Below the pieces are notes generated by a model that saw nothing but the letters and a program-made list of their open reading frames with translations, made no database searches and had not been told where the DNA came from. A DNA stretch of 64,000 nt from Siphonodentalium dalli (Eukaryota; Mollusca; Scaphopoda; Gadilida; Siphonodentaliidae): positions 87,463,980 through 87,527,979 of the forward strand of contig CP136063.1 of NCBI GenBank assembly GCA_032622095.1, read 5' to 3'. Shown one piece after another: positions 33,906 through 45,560 of this stretch; position 1 is the first letter of the stretch; every line of letters begins with the position of its first letter. The position numbers and the translations under genes were made by a program.

Positions 33906-34096
33906 ATGCTTTCCATATAGGAGATTACTGACATGATGTTTACCAGGTTCATTGTCTGCTTTATGGTACACTCTATTGGTTTGCAATACTGTAACGTCAC
34001 TTTGACGTACTATGGGTCTTACAAGGTCAACGCATTATGTCAATAATTGGCCACCGGATATTTACCAAATAAAATTGAATGGTTCCTTTTGCATAT

Positions 34097-34650
34097 GTAA
34101 CCCTTTCTATACTAAATGGATTCTCCCACTCAATTATAAAAGTATGCACTGGAATGGTCTATTATTCATCTGGAGGGGTGTTCAGGAAAAATAAGCAGAC
34201 GACAGATAATAAAAGTGCACAAGGAGTCCTATTTATTGCAGGGAATTGCTCAGACAATTAAGTTCAACAAACAACCTATGGGTTGTTTGCAGTCTGGAGT
34301 AAACTAAATAACCATATAAAATAGTTGGTCTGATGACCTTTCATAGAGTTTTCATTTCCCAACCCTGGGATTCCACATCAGTAGGTCCAAAGGACTCCAA
34401 TCAGGAACTCACTATTAGTAGCACCAAGATAAAGTAGTTCAATCGAAATGATTAACGTAGCGCGATGTGACATAATTCGGGGGAATACCGCAAGCCTTGC
34501 GAGAAATTAAAAGTTGATGTAAATACGATAGACTCAGTGTCCGTATGAATCTGAGTGTATGTTTACAAAGACCAGGTTTGTTGAACCTATTATCTCAACA
34601 TTTCCAAAGGGAACTACTCGTCAATTAGTATTTAGTATAGAAAGGGTTAA
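34097..34650 (+). mobile_element. Family C MITE interrupted by a 286-base insertion
   Basis: It starts TAACCCTTTCTATACTAAAT and ends TTTAGTATAGAAAGGGTTAA (TTAA 34647-34650). Between GGGTTGTTTG and GTTTGTTGAACC, where intact copies are continuous, about 286 bases are inserted. Confidence 0.88.
34290..34575. mobile_element. Unassigned insertion nested in family C
   Basis: It is flanked by GTTTG on both sides (a possible 5-base target duplication). The ends CAGTCTGGAGTAAAC and GTTTACAAAGACCAG are imperfect inverted repeats. Non-coding. Confidence 0.65.
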
Positions 34651-34889
34651 CATTAATTGAGTGACAAATGCAGACGTTGTTTTATAGTACAGTAAAACCT
34701 CTCAAAACCGAACGCCATTCTGACTGACTTTTTTTATACTCCCATTACTAATTTATGTAACTTTAATAAACCAAACAATGATAAAAATATTTATATAAAA
34801 CTAACAATGCGAATGTTACAGATAAAACAAATGAAAAATTTAAAGATTGACTTTATCATGGTCTTGTTGCAGTATTTAATAAAGGCAGA

Positions 34890-36300
34890 GGTTTTCTCCT
34901 GTTTAGCTCAACTTTACTTTGTAAAGTTTGAGCAATTGCCATGGGTTGGTATCCATTGTCTGCATGTGTGTGTATGCATCCATCAACAATTTCCATTAGC
35001 ACGGGCTACAGGTCGTATCTTTGGTCAGATCATTATGGATGTTGACATTGACATGTAGATGAGAACAAGTCATATCAGGTTCATTCGGCAAAAAAACATG
35101 GCCACCGGTGGCCATCTTGGATTTCAAAATTCAATCCATTAGAGCATGGGTACAGACAAGTGTTCCTCTGATCATCATGCAATTTTTGTCATGGATGTTA
35201 ATATTGACATGTAGATGGGAACGAGTCATTTTGGGGTCATTCGCAAAAGCCATTTTGGATTTTACTCTTTGCATGTCTAAATCATTTGGCACTGGCTACA
35301 GGCCGTACCTTTGGTCGGATCATTATAAAAATTTTCATGGCTATTTACATTGACATGTAGATGGACATGAGTCATTTTGGGGTCATTTGGCAAAAAAATA
35401 TGGCCACCATTGGCCATCTTGGATTTCAAATTCAATCCATTAGCACGGCTAAAGGCAGGAGTGTTAGTTTGATCATCATGAAATTTGTCATGGATGTTAG
35501 TTTTGACATCTAGATAGGAACGAGACATTTTGTGGTCATTCGGCCATAACCACATGGCCGCTGGAAGCCATCTTGGATATTCTCTATGTACAACTAAATC
35601 CTTTGTCACAACCAACAGACCACATCCTCACCAAACTTCATAAGGATCATCGGAGTGACCTCTGGAGGGAGCCATCAAAGTTTTCCGATTTTAAAAACAT
35701 GGTCACTAGCAGTCATCTTGGATTTGACTCTGTATGACTAAATTCTTTGGCACACCCTACAGGCCATCTCCCTCGGATCACCAAACTTCATATGGAACTT
35801 CGGGCTAACCTCTAGTTGGGAGCCATCAATTTTTTCCCGAAATTTGTGATAAAATGTGGGCACCTTGGATTTCAAATTTTAATCTATCTGCAGCCTGCAT
35901 ATATTGGAGAATTGTTTTGAAAATTTACAGGCATGTTTAGGATCACCTCAAGATGGGAGTCAAAATTTAATTTTTTTTTATGAAAAACATGTCTGCTGGT
36001 TGCCATCTTGGATTTTACTTTTTGCTTGAATATAAATCCTTTGGCACACCCTACAGACCACATCCCTGATACGATCGTCACCAAACTTCATATGGATATT
36101 TTGGATGACCACTTGATGGTAGCCATAAAAAAATTTCCAAATTACTTTGGTTTACTCTTTGTATGACTAAATCCTTTAGTACACCCTACAGGTGACATCC
36201 CTTGTCCGATCGTCACTAAACTTCATATTGATCTTTCGGATGACCTCCACTTTCCTAATAGCTAATTGACTGTAACACATGAAATTATCCCCTCTCGAGT
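34890..36300 (+). repeat. Modular dispersed repeat (ATGGCCACC/GCCATCTTGGATT units)
   Basis: Units of about 175-190 bases contain GGCCATCTTGGATTTCAAA, TCCATTAGCACGGGCTACAG, GATCATCATGAAATTTGTCA, GACATGTAGATGGGAACGAG and TCATTTTGGGGTCATTCG. The later units replace part of this with CACCAAACTTCATATGGAT. 3945-4740 carries the same units inverted. It is not protein coding. Confidence 0.7.
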
Positions 36301-36304
36301 TGAG

Positions 36305-36770
36305 CTACAGTGTCATTGACACTTTCATTTAGCCAGTTAGAAGTGACTTATCTCTATTATTATATGCCTGCCCATTTTACAATAAAATTGGAACGTATTT
36401 GTTTTTGGTCTGTCTTACCGTTCGTTCGTCTGCCATCTGTTCATATTTCATTTCTGGATGATAACTGTAGTTCTACTCTGCTAAATGGAATGCAATTTTG
36501 TATGTAGGTTCCCTACCATAAATTATAGGTCACATTTGATTTTAGCGTCTGGCCATCCACTTTTACCCGAGTCACGGCCCTTTGATGAAATTTTGGCTCA
36601 ATTTTCGTGTCCGTATGATAACTTTAGTTATTGTTAACTGAATGGAATGAAATTTGGTATGCAGATTAACAACCATAAAATAAGGGTCGAGTTCGAATTG
36701 GGTTCCGTCTGCCCATTTTTTTTATCATGATGGTGCCATACTGAATTCATTTCATATTTGGTATGTCAGA
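36305..36770 (+). repeat. Dispersed repeat continuing the modular region
   Basis: CGTTCGTTCGTCTGCCATCT, GGATGATAACTGTAGTT and ATGGAATGCAATTTTGTATG recur about 180 bases later (GTATGATAACTTTAGTTATT, GGAATGAAATTTGGTATGCA). Confidence 0.6.
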
Positions 36771-37273
36771 CTTCCTCAACAGTGTTGTGTATGATAGCCA
36801 GTTACAATTAATGTATTTCAATCCAAGCCCATGTTTGGCATAGCTATCAAAAACTTGACACCGCATCTCTGATGCGATTCTCATTTATTTTGATGTACAG
36901 TACATCACACTCATAGTCTCGTTTGGAGTGTAATAATTTCATCATATTGCTGAATATCACCATTCCGGGTGTCAGTCACAATTTAACAGGGTAGTGTCCA
37001 AAACCAGAGATTAATCCATGACTAATACATTTTAGTTTTATCTTGGATAGGTTCCTGGCTAGATATTATAACATTTGTTAACAGATTATTTTATTATATA
37101 CATAGAGTTCAGAGGGTCATACTGTCTTTTGATTGGACGAAGCATGATCACGTGTTTCATGAGAGTAGTTTTGACCATTGGCCCACAAGCTAACTATCAC
37201 GCGGACTATAGTCTTCAAACTATTAGCCGCCCATGACGTTAACTTTGACGCGAGGCGAAAATTGTATCATATA
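36771..37273. other. Stretch with no recognisable feature
   Basis: No gene or repeat family recognised. Confidence 0.4.
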
Positions 37274-37488
37274 TACAGTAAAGCCCTAATTAATCGACTC
37301 CTTAACCACAGCAGAATTATGGGTAATTTTTCAGGATTTAGTCAGAAATATGGCTTGTTGCCATTCATTGGAAAGCTCTCACAGAGCTTTCCGATGAATG
37401 GCAACAAGCCATATTTCCGACTAAATCTTGAAAAATTACCCATAATTCTGCTGTGGTTAAGGAGTCGATTACTTAGGGAATTACTTTA
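37274..37488. mobile_element. Family B hairpin MITE
   Basis: TACAGTAAAGCCCTAATTAA to TTAGGGAATTACTTTA, with near-full-length pairing around GGAAAGCTCTCACAGAGCTTTCC. The right terminal bases have mutated. Confidence 0.9.
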
Positions 37489-37519
37489 ATAAAATACCTA
37501 TTGACTGCGTTGGTGTGTA

Positions 37520-37655
37520 TAGCGATAACTATTTTCCCCTCGATGGTGTCTCCTGAACAGCAAGCAGGACTATTGACTGCAGCTTCGGCCAATAGTACCG
37601 CTTGCTGTTCAAATGACAGCACCTCAGGAAAATAGTTCTCACTTTCACCCAAAGG
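37520..37655. repeat. Imperfect palindrome
   Basis: The arms are GATAACTATTTTCC...GAACAGCAAGC and GCTTGCTGTTC...GGAAAATAGTTCTC, turning at ACTGCAGCTTCGGCCAATAGT. No function assigned. Confidence 0.75.
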
Positions 37656-37879
37656 CTGTCAACAGGTGCGTATTATGATGACCTTTGAACTTGCATATTT
37701 ATTGTATGATATATGTATACTTATTTAATTACATACAATGATCACTGGTGTCTAGTTGTTGGATCTGTATCTAATTTTATTATGTCTTATCTAAATTATT
37801 ATCTCATCAAAATAGTATTAACTCGGAATTTCATTAATTTTAATCAAACCAGATTGTTGAGCCCTTTATTTACTAAATA

Positions 37880-38063
37880 TACAGTAATGCCCTAAATAAT
37901 TGACTCTTTAACCGCAGCAGAATTACGGGTAATTTTTCAGGATTTAGTCGGAAATATGGCTTGTTGCGATGAATGGCAACAAGCCATATTTCCGACTAAA
38001 TCCTGAAAAATTACCCATAATGCTGCTGTGGTTAAGGAGTCGATTATTTAGGACATTACTGTA
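37880..38063. mobile_element. Family B hairpin MITE nested in family C
   Basis: TACAGTAATGCCCTAAATAA to TTAGGACATTACTGTA. The hairpin turns at CTTGTTGCGATGAATGGCAACAAG and so lacks the usual central segment. Confidence 0.9.
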
Positions 38064-38099
38064 CATTGATGAGTAGTTTCCTCGGAAATGTTTATATAA

Positions 38100-38361
38100 T
38101 TAACTCTTTCATGACAGGAGCTGTGCTGGTGCAGCATTAAAGATCCTGTGCCAGTGCATTCTCTTATACATGCGAGTCTCCCATTGGGAGCCTAGCATAT
38201 GTAAGAGAATGCGTGGCTTACAAGATAATTGTAAATATTGTTAGGCCAACGCATACTCTTATGTATGCGAGGTGCCCTATGGGCGACTCGCATATATAAG
38301 AGAATGCAGTGGCACATGATTTTCGCAAAAATTCAGGAAGGTCCAGTTATGAAAGGGTTAA
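38100..38361 (-). mobile_element. Family A MITE nested in family C, complete
   Basis: It starts TTAACTCTTTCATGACAGGA and ends CCAGTTATGAAAGGGTTAA, with TTAA at both borders (38100-38103 and 38358-38361). Two hairpins are separated by CAAGATAATTGTAAATATTG. Confidence 0.9.
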
Positions 38362-38499
38362 TATTTGTTGAACTTATTTTGCACAAACACTATATATCAT
38401 CTTGACAGAGATCGAAGGGTTAATCAAATTTGTTTACAAGCAGGAGTGGAATCTTCTGCTAGCTTAATATGTTTCTAGGGGGGTTGTGGGCAAATTGTT

Positions 38500-38650
38500 A
38501 TTCTCCTGAGATTCTAACTGATTATACTATGTGCTACAATATCTCCCTCCCACCTGCACATAAGGGGGGAGGTGAGATAAACTGGTTTGATCTATTTTAC
38601 ATAGTTTATCTCCTCCTCCCTCCCTGATCATCTTCCCCTCCCCGCACATG
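38500..38650. repeat. Inverted CT/AG-rich segment
   Basis: GGGGGGAGGTGAGATAAACTG pairs with AGTTTATCTCCTCCTCCCTC about 25 bases later. A CTCCCTCCCACC run lies before it. Confidence 0.55.
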
Positions 38651-39746
38651 AAATTTGTTTACCTTTGCATTAACATCTAATGGCCAGTTCTTATCATCTT
38701 ATCATTCAATCTTGTCATTCAAATATGATATTAAATAAGTGAATCTCCAAGTAGAATTGATTGTAAAAAAAATATGCATACCCCCCACCTCTCAGAACAT
38801 GCAGGTCATCGTCAAGCTGGAATCCAAATTTTTGTGAGAATTTTACTTCTTTGTTCTTAAAAAAACCAACGCGGATGTGGGGTCTGCAAACTTTTACTGT
38901 TACAGTGTTTAAAGTTTTGAATAAGCGCTATATAAAAATTCTACATTTTAATTATCACTATTATCATTATAATGTATAGCTATATATCATCTTGACAGAG
39001 ATTCAAATGTACTCTCCACTTATCATTTAAACAAGACCAAACTTTATTTACAATCCATCACTGTATTTTGTTCTTTTGTTTACACTGTGGATGAACGAAA
39101 GTAATAATTTGTACATGTTTTCATAATACTTATTTCAAGGCAGTGTTTTTATTCTGTCGGTACAGTGGGCGACAGAAACCAGAAAAGGATTTTATGAAGT
39201 TATTACAAAAAGTCATGAAGATTTAAACATCTGTCACCGGTGATAACTGAAATTATTATAGAGCCCAGATTTGGTGTGATTTTATACCAAGACACCGACT
39301 AATAGCTGTTTGAAAACAAATCTTGATACTTGGTTGTGCAAAATATTAAAGGATGTTCATTGCTAGACAGTCCATACTGGTTTCCGGGACAAACATGGCA
39401 TAGAAATAGAGCTTATGGTACCAGCGATACAAGGAAAGAAGTTTTTGGTGGTTATTTTTTGCTGTTTGCAAGAAAATAAGATAATTCTACAAATATAGTA
39501 CTACGAAATCACGTACAAATAATTATACTTTATACGTTCATCCAAAATGATTTATATTGTTTTCATAAATCTAGTATTTGTTTAAATTTACAGGGTCTTA
39601 CAATAATCATGGATAATGAATCTCACAATTCTAAATAACTAATTAAAAAAGTTTTTTCTATAACAAATTCTTTTCTCAGTTACATTTGAAGCTTAGCGCT
39701 TTAAAAAATTCTATTCTGGACGATCTACAGCATAGTTTCCTTTGAC
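38651..39746. other. Stretch with no recognisable feature
   Basis: Over 1 kb of AT-rich non-coding sequence. The only repeat is CTATATATCATCTTGACAGA (38390 and 38980). Confidence 0.45.
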
Positions 39747-40053
39747 TTAACCCTTTCATGATTGGAGCTGCGCTAGTGCAGCATTAAAGATCCTGTACCA
39801 GTGCATTCTCTTATATATGCGAGTCTCCCATAGGGAGCCTTGCAAATATAAGTTAATACACAGTCAAGATAAATATTGTTAGGCCAATGTAGTCTCTTAT
39901 ATAATCGAGGCTCTCTATCGTAGACTCGAATATATAAGAGAATGCATTGGCACAGGGTTTTCACAAAATTTCAGGAAGCTCTAGTCATGGAAGGGTGGAA
40001 AGGAGGTGGTTCTTTAATGCTGCATTAGCGTGGTCCCGTATTGAAAGGGTTAA
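39747..40053 (-). mobile_element. Family A MITE, complete TTAA copy
   Basis: It starts TTAACCCTTTCATGATTGGA and ends CGTATTGAAAGGGTTAA (TTAA 39747-39750 and 40050-40053). Two hairpins are present. It has an extra 40 bases near the right end that repeat the TGCTGCATTAGC segment of the left. Confidence 0.9.
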
Positions 40054-40092
40054 GTTGAAGGAATCTTGACCTATCTAAAGCAGCGTTCAGAT

Positions 40093-40791
40093 CAAGTCTG
40101 GATATAGTGTGTCTATCATTTGCAGAATGAGGTCCCCCATTGGGTGAATTTAGTGATGCTATCCCACAGAGTGGGCTAGCATCACCAAATATACCTCTGG
40201 GGACCTCAATCTGCTTAGGGCTCATCTTTTGGGAAGTAGCTATAGTCTCAAATTTACATTGCTTTAGTTACTTTTTCCCTTCTGGAAAGTTTTATATCCC
40301 CTAATTTTCAGAAGATAAATTGCATAATTGAGGTGACTAATGGGTGAACATCACCAACTTCAACTGGGGAACTTCAATCTTAGGATAGGATAGGATAGGA
40401 TAGTTTATTTACAATACACACGAATGATACAGTGGCAGTAATACATAATAAATTATAACAGTGTATTGTCGGGGGTAGCTTAGCCCTATCGGGCTGTCTT
40501 CCTGCTACCCCCTAAAACAAGTATAACTATACGTAATAGCATAGATGCTTGTATTTCAGATCCACGCACTTGTACAGACTATAGTCATATATAAAACTTT
40601 TTAGAATCTAGTACTTAGGGCATATCACAAATGAGTATCTTATCCTAGGTCTCCCATTGCAGTTGAGGACTAAGCAGAATGAGGTTCCCAGAGGGTAACT
40701 TTGGTGATGCTAGCCTGTCGTGCTGGATAGCATCACTAAATTCACCCTCTGGGGACCTCTAAAAATGACAGTCACACTATTTGCAGGCTTG
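40093..40791. mobile_element. Family D MITE, long form, with retroposon insertion and 8-base target duplication
   Basis: Exact GTTCAGAT flanks lie on both sides (40085-40092 and 40792-40799). The ends are CAAGTCTGGATATAGTGTGT and ACTATTTGCAGGCTTG. The spacer has TAGCTATAGTCTCAAATTTA as in other long forms. It is interrupted at 40381-40655 by a separate insertion. Confidence 0.92.
40381..40655 (-). mobile_element. Retroposon fragment inserted in family D, antisense
   Basis: It opens with TAGGATAGGATAGGATAG followed by TTTATTTACAATACAC. On the minus strand this is a 3' end with a short tandem tail, as in non-LTR retroposons and SINEs. A hairpin GGGGGTAGCTTAGCCC ... TACCCCC follows. The host spacer is interrupted exactly there. 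Confidence 0.65.
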
Positions 40792-40900
40792 GTTCAGATG
40801 GCAGCATAAGCCCACCAACACTCCATGGTATGATTTCATTCATTGTGCTGGACAGGATTGGGCGAAGTACTGGATCGTTCAGTGCAATGCAATGCAAATA

Positions 40901-41625
40901 TTAACCCTTTGAACCCGAGAGACCGGAATACCGGTCCAATCCTTATATTCCTACAGACCAGAATACCGGTCCGGAAATCTTACGATATTTGACACGAAAT
41001 TACAGCACAATAAACGCACTTATCAACTAGAGTTGTACTTCTACTTTGCACGCATGCATCACCTGTTTACCCATGCGACTTTGATAGACAAACTGATGAC
41101 AGAGGGTCTGTTTCTTCGTGCATTCGCTGATGCCTATTTTGAGAAAGAACACTTGTCATCGTCGGGGGAAAAAGGGAAGTATTTCATTAGAAATTTCGCG
41201 ATCAAAGCACAAATTCATTAAAATAATGCTTCTACTTTGCATGAATGAGTCACACCTATGTTCATACCTCTGATTTTAGCAGCCAACTTGGCGACAGGGG
41301 GGGGGGGGCTGTTTCTTCGTGCATGCACAGAGGTGCATTTTTAGAAACGCCTTTTATTGTAGGGAAAGGATAAGCATTTTGTTATAAATATATAGCGCGA
41401 CCAAAGGGAGCCGCAATATCTACATGTCTATTGAAATACCTTGATATATTTAACCAAATACTAGTTCAGTTAGCATAGTAGATTGCCGTATAGTTGAGCT
41501 TGTATACATATATATACATCCCAGTTAAGAGCATTACGAGTTACTTCGTCGTAAACGCTATATAATGTCAGGCGCCTCGGGTGTGGACCGTTTAATGTTC
41601 AGGATGCCAGGGTTCAAAGGGTTAA
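40901..41625. mobile_element. Family K TTAA element
   Basis: It starts TTAACCCTTTGAACCCGAGA and ends CCAGGGTTCAAAGGGTTAA (TTAA 40901-40904 and 41622-41625). Near the left end AATACCGGTCC occurs twice. It is 725 bases. The 62-residue frame inside (41033-41221) has no known domain. Confidence 0.88.
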
Positions 41626-42030
41626 GCTGATGACATTAGACTATACTCACACATGCTAGGCATAATGTGATGTCATCTTGTGCAAAAGTCAGTCGGAGAT
41701 GGAGAATAGGTCTACACACATAAAATAGAGGGTGTTGTGCAATGTTGTGATGAAAATTAATGTTATTTTTCATAATTGGTCAAGATTTTATGAAATATCA
41801 GCAAAAAATTTATTCAATTTCAAGTTCTAAAACATTTGTGGTGTCATATTAGGTGTTTTAGCTTCTTTTGAAAAAAGTTCAGAATCTTGTTGATTTCATA
41901 ACCAAGTGAAATATTTCTACATATTGGTCTAAGCTGTCATTTCTTTGACACACCAAAATTGGATTTTGTCAAATATCATCAAAAACCACTAGTAATGCAG
42001 TGCCATCTTTGTCCAAGCTCAATGAATATA
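41626..42030. other. Stretch with no recognisable feature
   Basis: No gene or repeat family recognised. Confidence 0.4.
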
Positions 42031-42039
42031 ATCAGACGC

Positions 42040-42419
42040 TACTCCTTACAGTGGGCTAGCATTACCAAATTCATCCTCTGGGGATCTCATTCTGTGGCCT
42101 CATCTGCTATGGGAGACCTAGACTCAGATTTAAGTTCCCAGATGGTGAAGGTGGTGATGTGCACCCATTAGGCATCTCGATTATGCATTGTGTCGTCTTG
42201 CAATTTGGGGATATAGAGAGCGGATATGAAGTTTTTAAAGAAACCAAAAAAAAGTTAATTTGATAATAAAGATACTTTCCAGAGAATTTGAGGCCTAAGC
42301 AGAATGAGGTCCCCAGAGGGTGAATTTAGTGTGCTAGCCCGAAGTGCGGGTAGCGTCACTAAATTCACCCTCTGGGGACCTCATTCTGCAAATGTCCGGC
42401 ACAACATTTTCAGGCCTGC
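42040..42419. mobile_element. Family D MITE, long form, left end eroded
   Basis: GTGGGCTAGCATTACCAAAT, the spacer (TATGGGAGACCTAGACTCAG, AAGATACTTTCCAGAGAATT) and a complete right hairpin (AGAATGAGGTCCCCAGAGGG) are present. The left terminus is not recognisable. Confidence 0.8.
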
Positions 42420-42555
42420 AGAGAAATCATAAAATTGCCCACTTAGAGGTTACTAAACTCTAATCACAATACCCTTCAGTATAATAGTTCATACACCAAC
42501 AACTTTTTTTCTAATTTACTTAATAGGTATTCACATAACAGAAATACCTCATATT

Positions 42556-42860
42556 TTAACTCTTTCATGATGGGAGCTGCGCTGGTGCAGATCGTGTGCC
42601 AGTGCATTCTCTTATAAATGCAAGTCTCCCATAGGGAGTCTTGCATATATAAGAGAATTCACTGGCTTACATGGCCGATGTAAATAATGTTAGGCTCCCT
42701 ATGGGAGACTCGTATATATAAGAGAATGCACTGGCACAGGATCTGTAATGCTGCACCAGCACTGCTCCCATCATGAAAGCGTTAAAATATGAATGCATTG
42801 AAACAGGGTTTTCGCAAAATTTCAAAAATCTCCAGTCATGGCAGGTCATGGAAGGGTTAA
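42556..42860 (-). mobile_element. Family A MITE, complete TTAA copy
   Basis: TTAACTCTTTCATGATGGGA to ATGGAAGGGTTAA (TTAA 42556-42559 and 42857-42860). An internal CATCATGAAAGCGTTAA suggests a second, older right end or a partial duplication. Confidence 0.88.
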
Positions 42861-43457
42861 TATGTTACAAAACAAGTTTCCTAATATTGGAACATAATTA
42901 TCGATTTTATCAATTGAAGCCGCCATTTTATAATGCATTTATTTTTCTGCTTTGCTTAGCAAGGAGATAAATTCTTTATGTTGAGTCATTAACATTGAGA
43001 ATTTGAATCTTTTCTCGCATTAAAACATGGCTATAACATCACTTCATTGTTCAATGCACTCAGTTTATAGGATACTGGATGCTTATTGCCGAAATTGTAC
43101 ATTATTTTACAAACAACGATCCATTATTTTGGATGGGACAGTGAGACTCCAGTATGTTGACAATAGGCTCAGATGTCACTATCCGAGCGCCAATATCAAA
43201 TTTATACGATCGCTGATATTGATATGTTCATAATCGATGATTTCACATATGTTTTTGCTTATTTCAATACAAGGAAATAGGACAAACTAATAGGCCACTA
43301 ATGATTACAACTGATTTAAACTACGGTACAACATTACTTGCAACATCTTTGTAACACTGAATTTATGTGTTAACATGTTGATATTATTTGCACTGTTAAA
43401 TGCTGAAAATAAATATATTTTTAGATTCCAGTCTTCCTTCAATAGGCATTGCATTCC
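42861..43457. other. Stretch holding one weak palindrome
   Basis: Inverted segments such as AATATCAAATTTATACGATCGCTGATATT lie near 43190-43225. No gene signal. Confidence 0.4.
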
Positions 43458-43714
43458 TTAACCATTTCATGATGGGAGCTGTGCTAGTGCAGCATTAAAG
43501 ATCCTGTGTCAGTGCATTCTCTCATATATGGGAGTCTCCCATAGTCCCGGGACCCTCACATATAAAATAGACTGCACTGGCTTACAAGGGCAAGGTAAAT
43601 ATTGTTAGGGCAATGCATTCTCTTATATATGCGAGGCTCCCTATGGGAGATTTGCATATATAAGAGAATGCATTGGCACAGGGTTTTCGCAAAATTTCAG
43701 GAAGCTCCAATCAT
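43458..43714 (-). mobile_element. Family A MITE, right border truncated
   Basis: It starts TTAACCATTTCATGATGGGA, has two hairpins and stops at GAAGCTCCAATCA just short of the expected GGAAGGGTTAA. Confidence 0.85.
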
Positions 43715-44079
43715 TTGTAGCCAGTTTTTATCGATATTCTGGTAGCTTGTTGCAAATTGCTTCCATACAATATAAAAACAAGTTGGGGGGGCCAGCGTGT
43801 GATGACGTCACATGACTTTATTTCAACCAACTAACATCCTGCATTCAAGTTCCACAGCGTGGACACAGGGGCGTGTCGTTAAAAGGAGTAAAATATAAAT
43901 TAAAAAATATATCGGTTTAAAACGAGCGTGCCACTTTAAAAAATGCATCAATAAACAATACATAATTAACAAGGGAGTTTATTTTTCAGATACCTCTTCG
44001 CTTCTAATGGCCATAATTCACAAAGTCTCGAACCGATTCTTAAAATTCCAATGCCCATCTATCAAGTAAAAGCTACGTT

Positions 44080-44600
44080 TTTAGCTCACCTGAGATGAAG
44101 TCTCCAGTGGAGCAAAGGTCATCACTCCTCGTCTGTCCATCCATCCATCCGTCCGTCCGCAAGAATCGTCTTCTCCAGAACTATAAGATCGAATTGGTTC
44201 ATATTTGGTGTGGATTTTCCCTGGGTGACTCACATTCAGATTTGTTCAAATGAGGTCACCAGGTCAATTAGTTGCAAAACCAGGACCATAACTCTATTCC
44301 TCCATAGTAATTCTTAGAATTACTTCACAAGAACCATTGGGCCGATTTAGCTTATATTTGGTATGGAGGGCCCTTGGGTGACTGCGGTTCAGATTTGTTC
44401 AAATGTGCTCACTGGGTCAAATAAAAAAAAATAATTTCAATTTAATTTTCTTTTTAATTCAGATTTAATCCTTGCTCATATATATATATATTTTTAAACT
44501 TGTTAAAAAAAAATAAAAACAACTAATGGCATTATAACATCCACCAGGGTGACCACACCAAATTTGGTTTAGATCAGTCAAAAATCGAGGACATGCAAAC
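44080..44600 (+). repeat. Dispersed repeat (GTCCGTCC-type) unit 1
   Basis: CTGTCCATCCATCCATCCGT opens a segment with modules TTCATATTTGGTGTGGATTT / CTTATATTTGGTATGGAGGG and GGGTGACTCACATTCAGATT / GGGTGACTGCGGTTCAGATT, about 140 bases apart. It ends in AACTAATGGCATTATAACAT, shared with 16990-17120. Confidence 0.7.
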
Positions 44601-44858
44601 AGCAGATACTCAGAGCTATATTAGATATGAGGAAGGTGCCTGAGAACACAGAATGTTTACTTAACACCATATAGAAGTCATATTGTGCTGGCTAAGGTGA
44701 TTAATGAGATGACAGTGTTAACAAAATCTGCCTGGAGTGACAGCTTTGTTGATTGATATCTTAAAGCTCTCTGCCTGGTAGAGAGTTGTATTTAATGACC
44801 TGTGGCTTATGATAACAAAATAACTCCTAAGCCAAGTGTGAATCTGACAGTTAGTCCA

Positions 44859-45140
44859 TTAACCCTTTAATAATAATAATGGTACTTATATAACGCCTAC
44901 CCCCCCCCCCCCCCCCCCCTTTCACAAGAGCAGCTTACACAAACAACCAGGTCTCTATTTCTTGTCTAGGTACGACGAAATGAGCACAGTACAAGTGACC
45001 TTGCCCAAGGGTCACATCCTGGTATATATAGCACATTCACTGCTTAATCCGGCCAAGCCACTGTTGCGGAGACGATAGATGGGAGCTGCGCTGATGCAGC
45101 ATTAAAGGTCATATTCCAGTGCATTCTCTTATATATGCCA
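44859..45140 (-). mobile_element. Family A MITE split by an AAT-tailed insertion
   Basis: TTAACCCTTT (44859-44868) is separated from ATGGGAGCTGCGCTGATGCA (45079 on) by about 210 bases. The insert begins AATAATAATAATGG and contains a long poly-C run. This looks like an antisense retroposon 3' end. The MITE stops after the first hairpin arm. Confidence 0.75.
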
Positions 45141-45144
45141 GGGA

Positions 45145-45560
45145 CACAACTTGTCCATCCATTTTAATTCTTCGTATCAAGAACCATCAGGCCTACTCAG
45201 CTTATAGTGGGTATGGGTGACTGGGGCGGAGCCAGGAATAATTCTTTCCCTCAATAGTTATTCTTAAAACATCTTATCACAAACCATTTGGCATATTTAG
45301 CATATATTGGTATGGAGAGTCCTTGGGTGACTGGGATTCAGATCTGTTCAAATGGAGTCACTGGTGCTACCAGGGACAAAACTCTTCCCCATAGTAATTA
45401 TTAAAATGGCACCTCCCCGAGAGCCATCAGGCCTATTTAGCTTATATGTATTATGGAGGGTCCTTGTGTTACTTGGGACTGGGTTACAGATTAGTTAAAA
45501 TGGGTTCGACCAATCAAGAAATGACGTTTGGTGTATATTGCCTATGGAGAGTTGGGATTA
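45145..45560 (+). repeat. Dispersed repeat (GTCCGTCC-type) unit 2
   Basis: Four successive modules are CTACTCAGCTTATAGTGGGT, CATATTTAGCATATATTGGT, CCTATTTAGCTTATATGTAT and a last weaker one. Each is followed by GGTCCTTGGGTGACTGGG-like text. Same family as 44080-44600. Confidence 0.7.

Larger units (their letters stand above)
37862..38395 (-). mobile_element. Family C MITE interrupted by family B and family A
   Basis: The host reads CCCTTTATTTACTAAATA, is cut by a family B hairpin (37880-38063) and continues CATTGATGAGTAGTTTCCTC then GGAAATGTTTATATAA. It is cut again at TTAA by a family A element (38100-38361) and resumes TATTTGTTGAACTTATTTTG. Confidence 0.8.
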
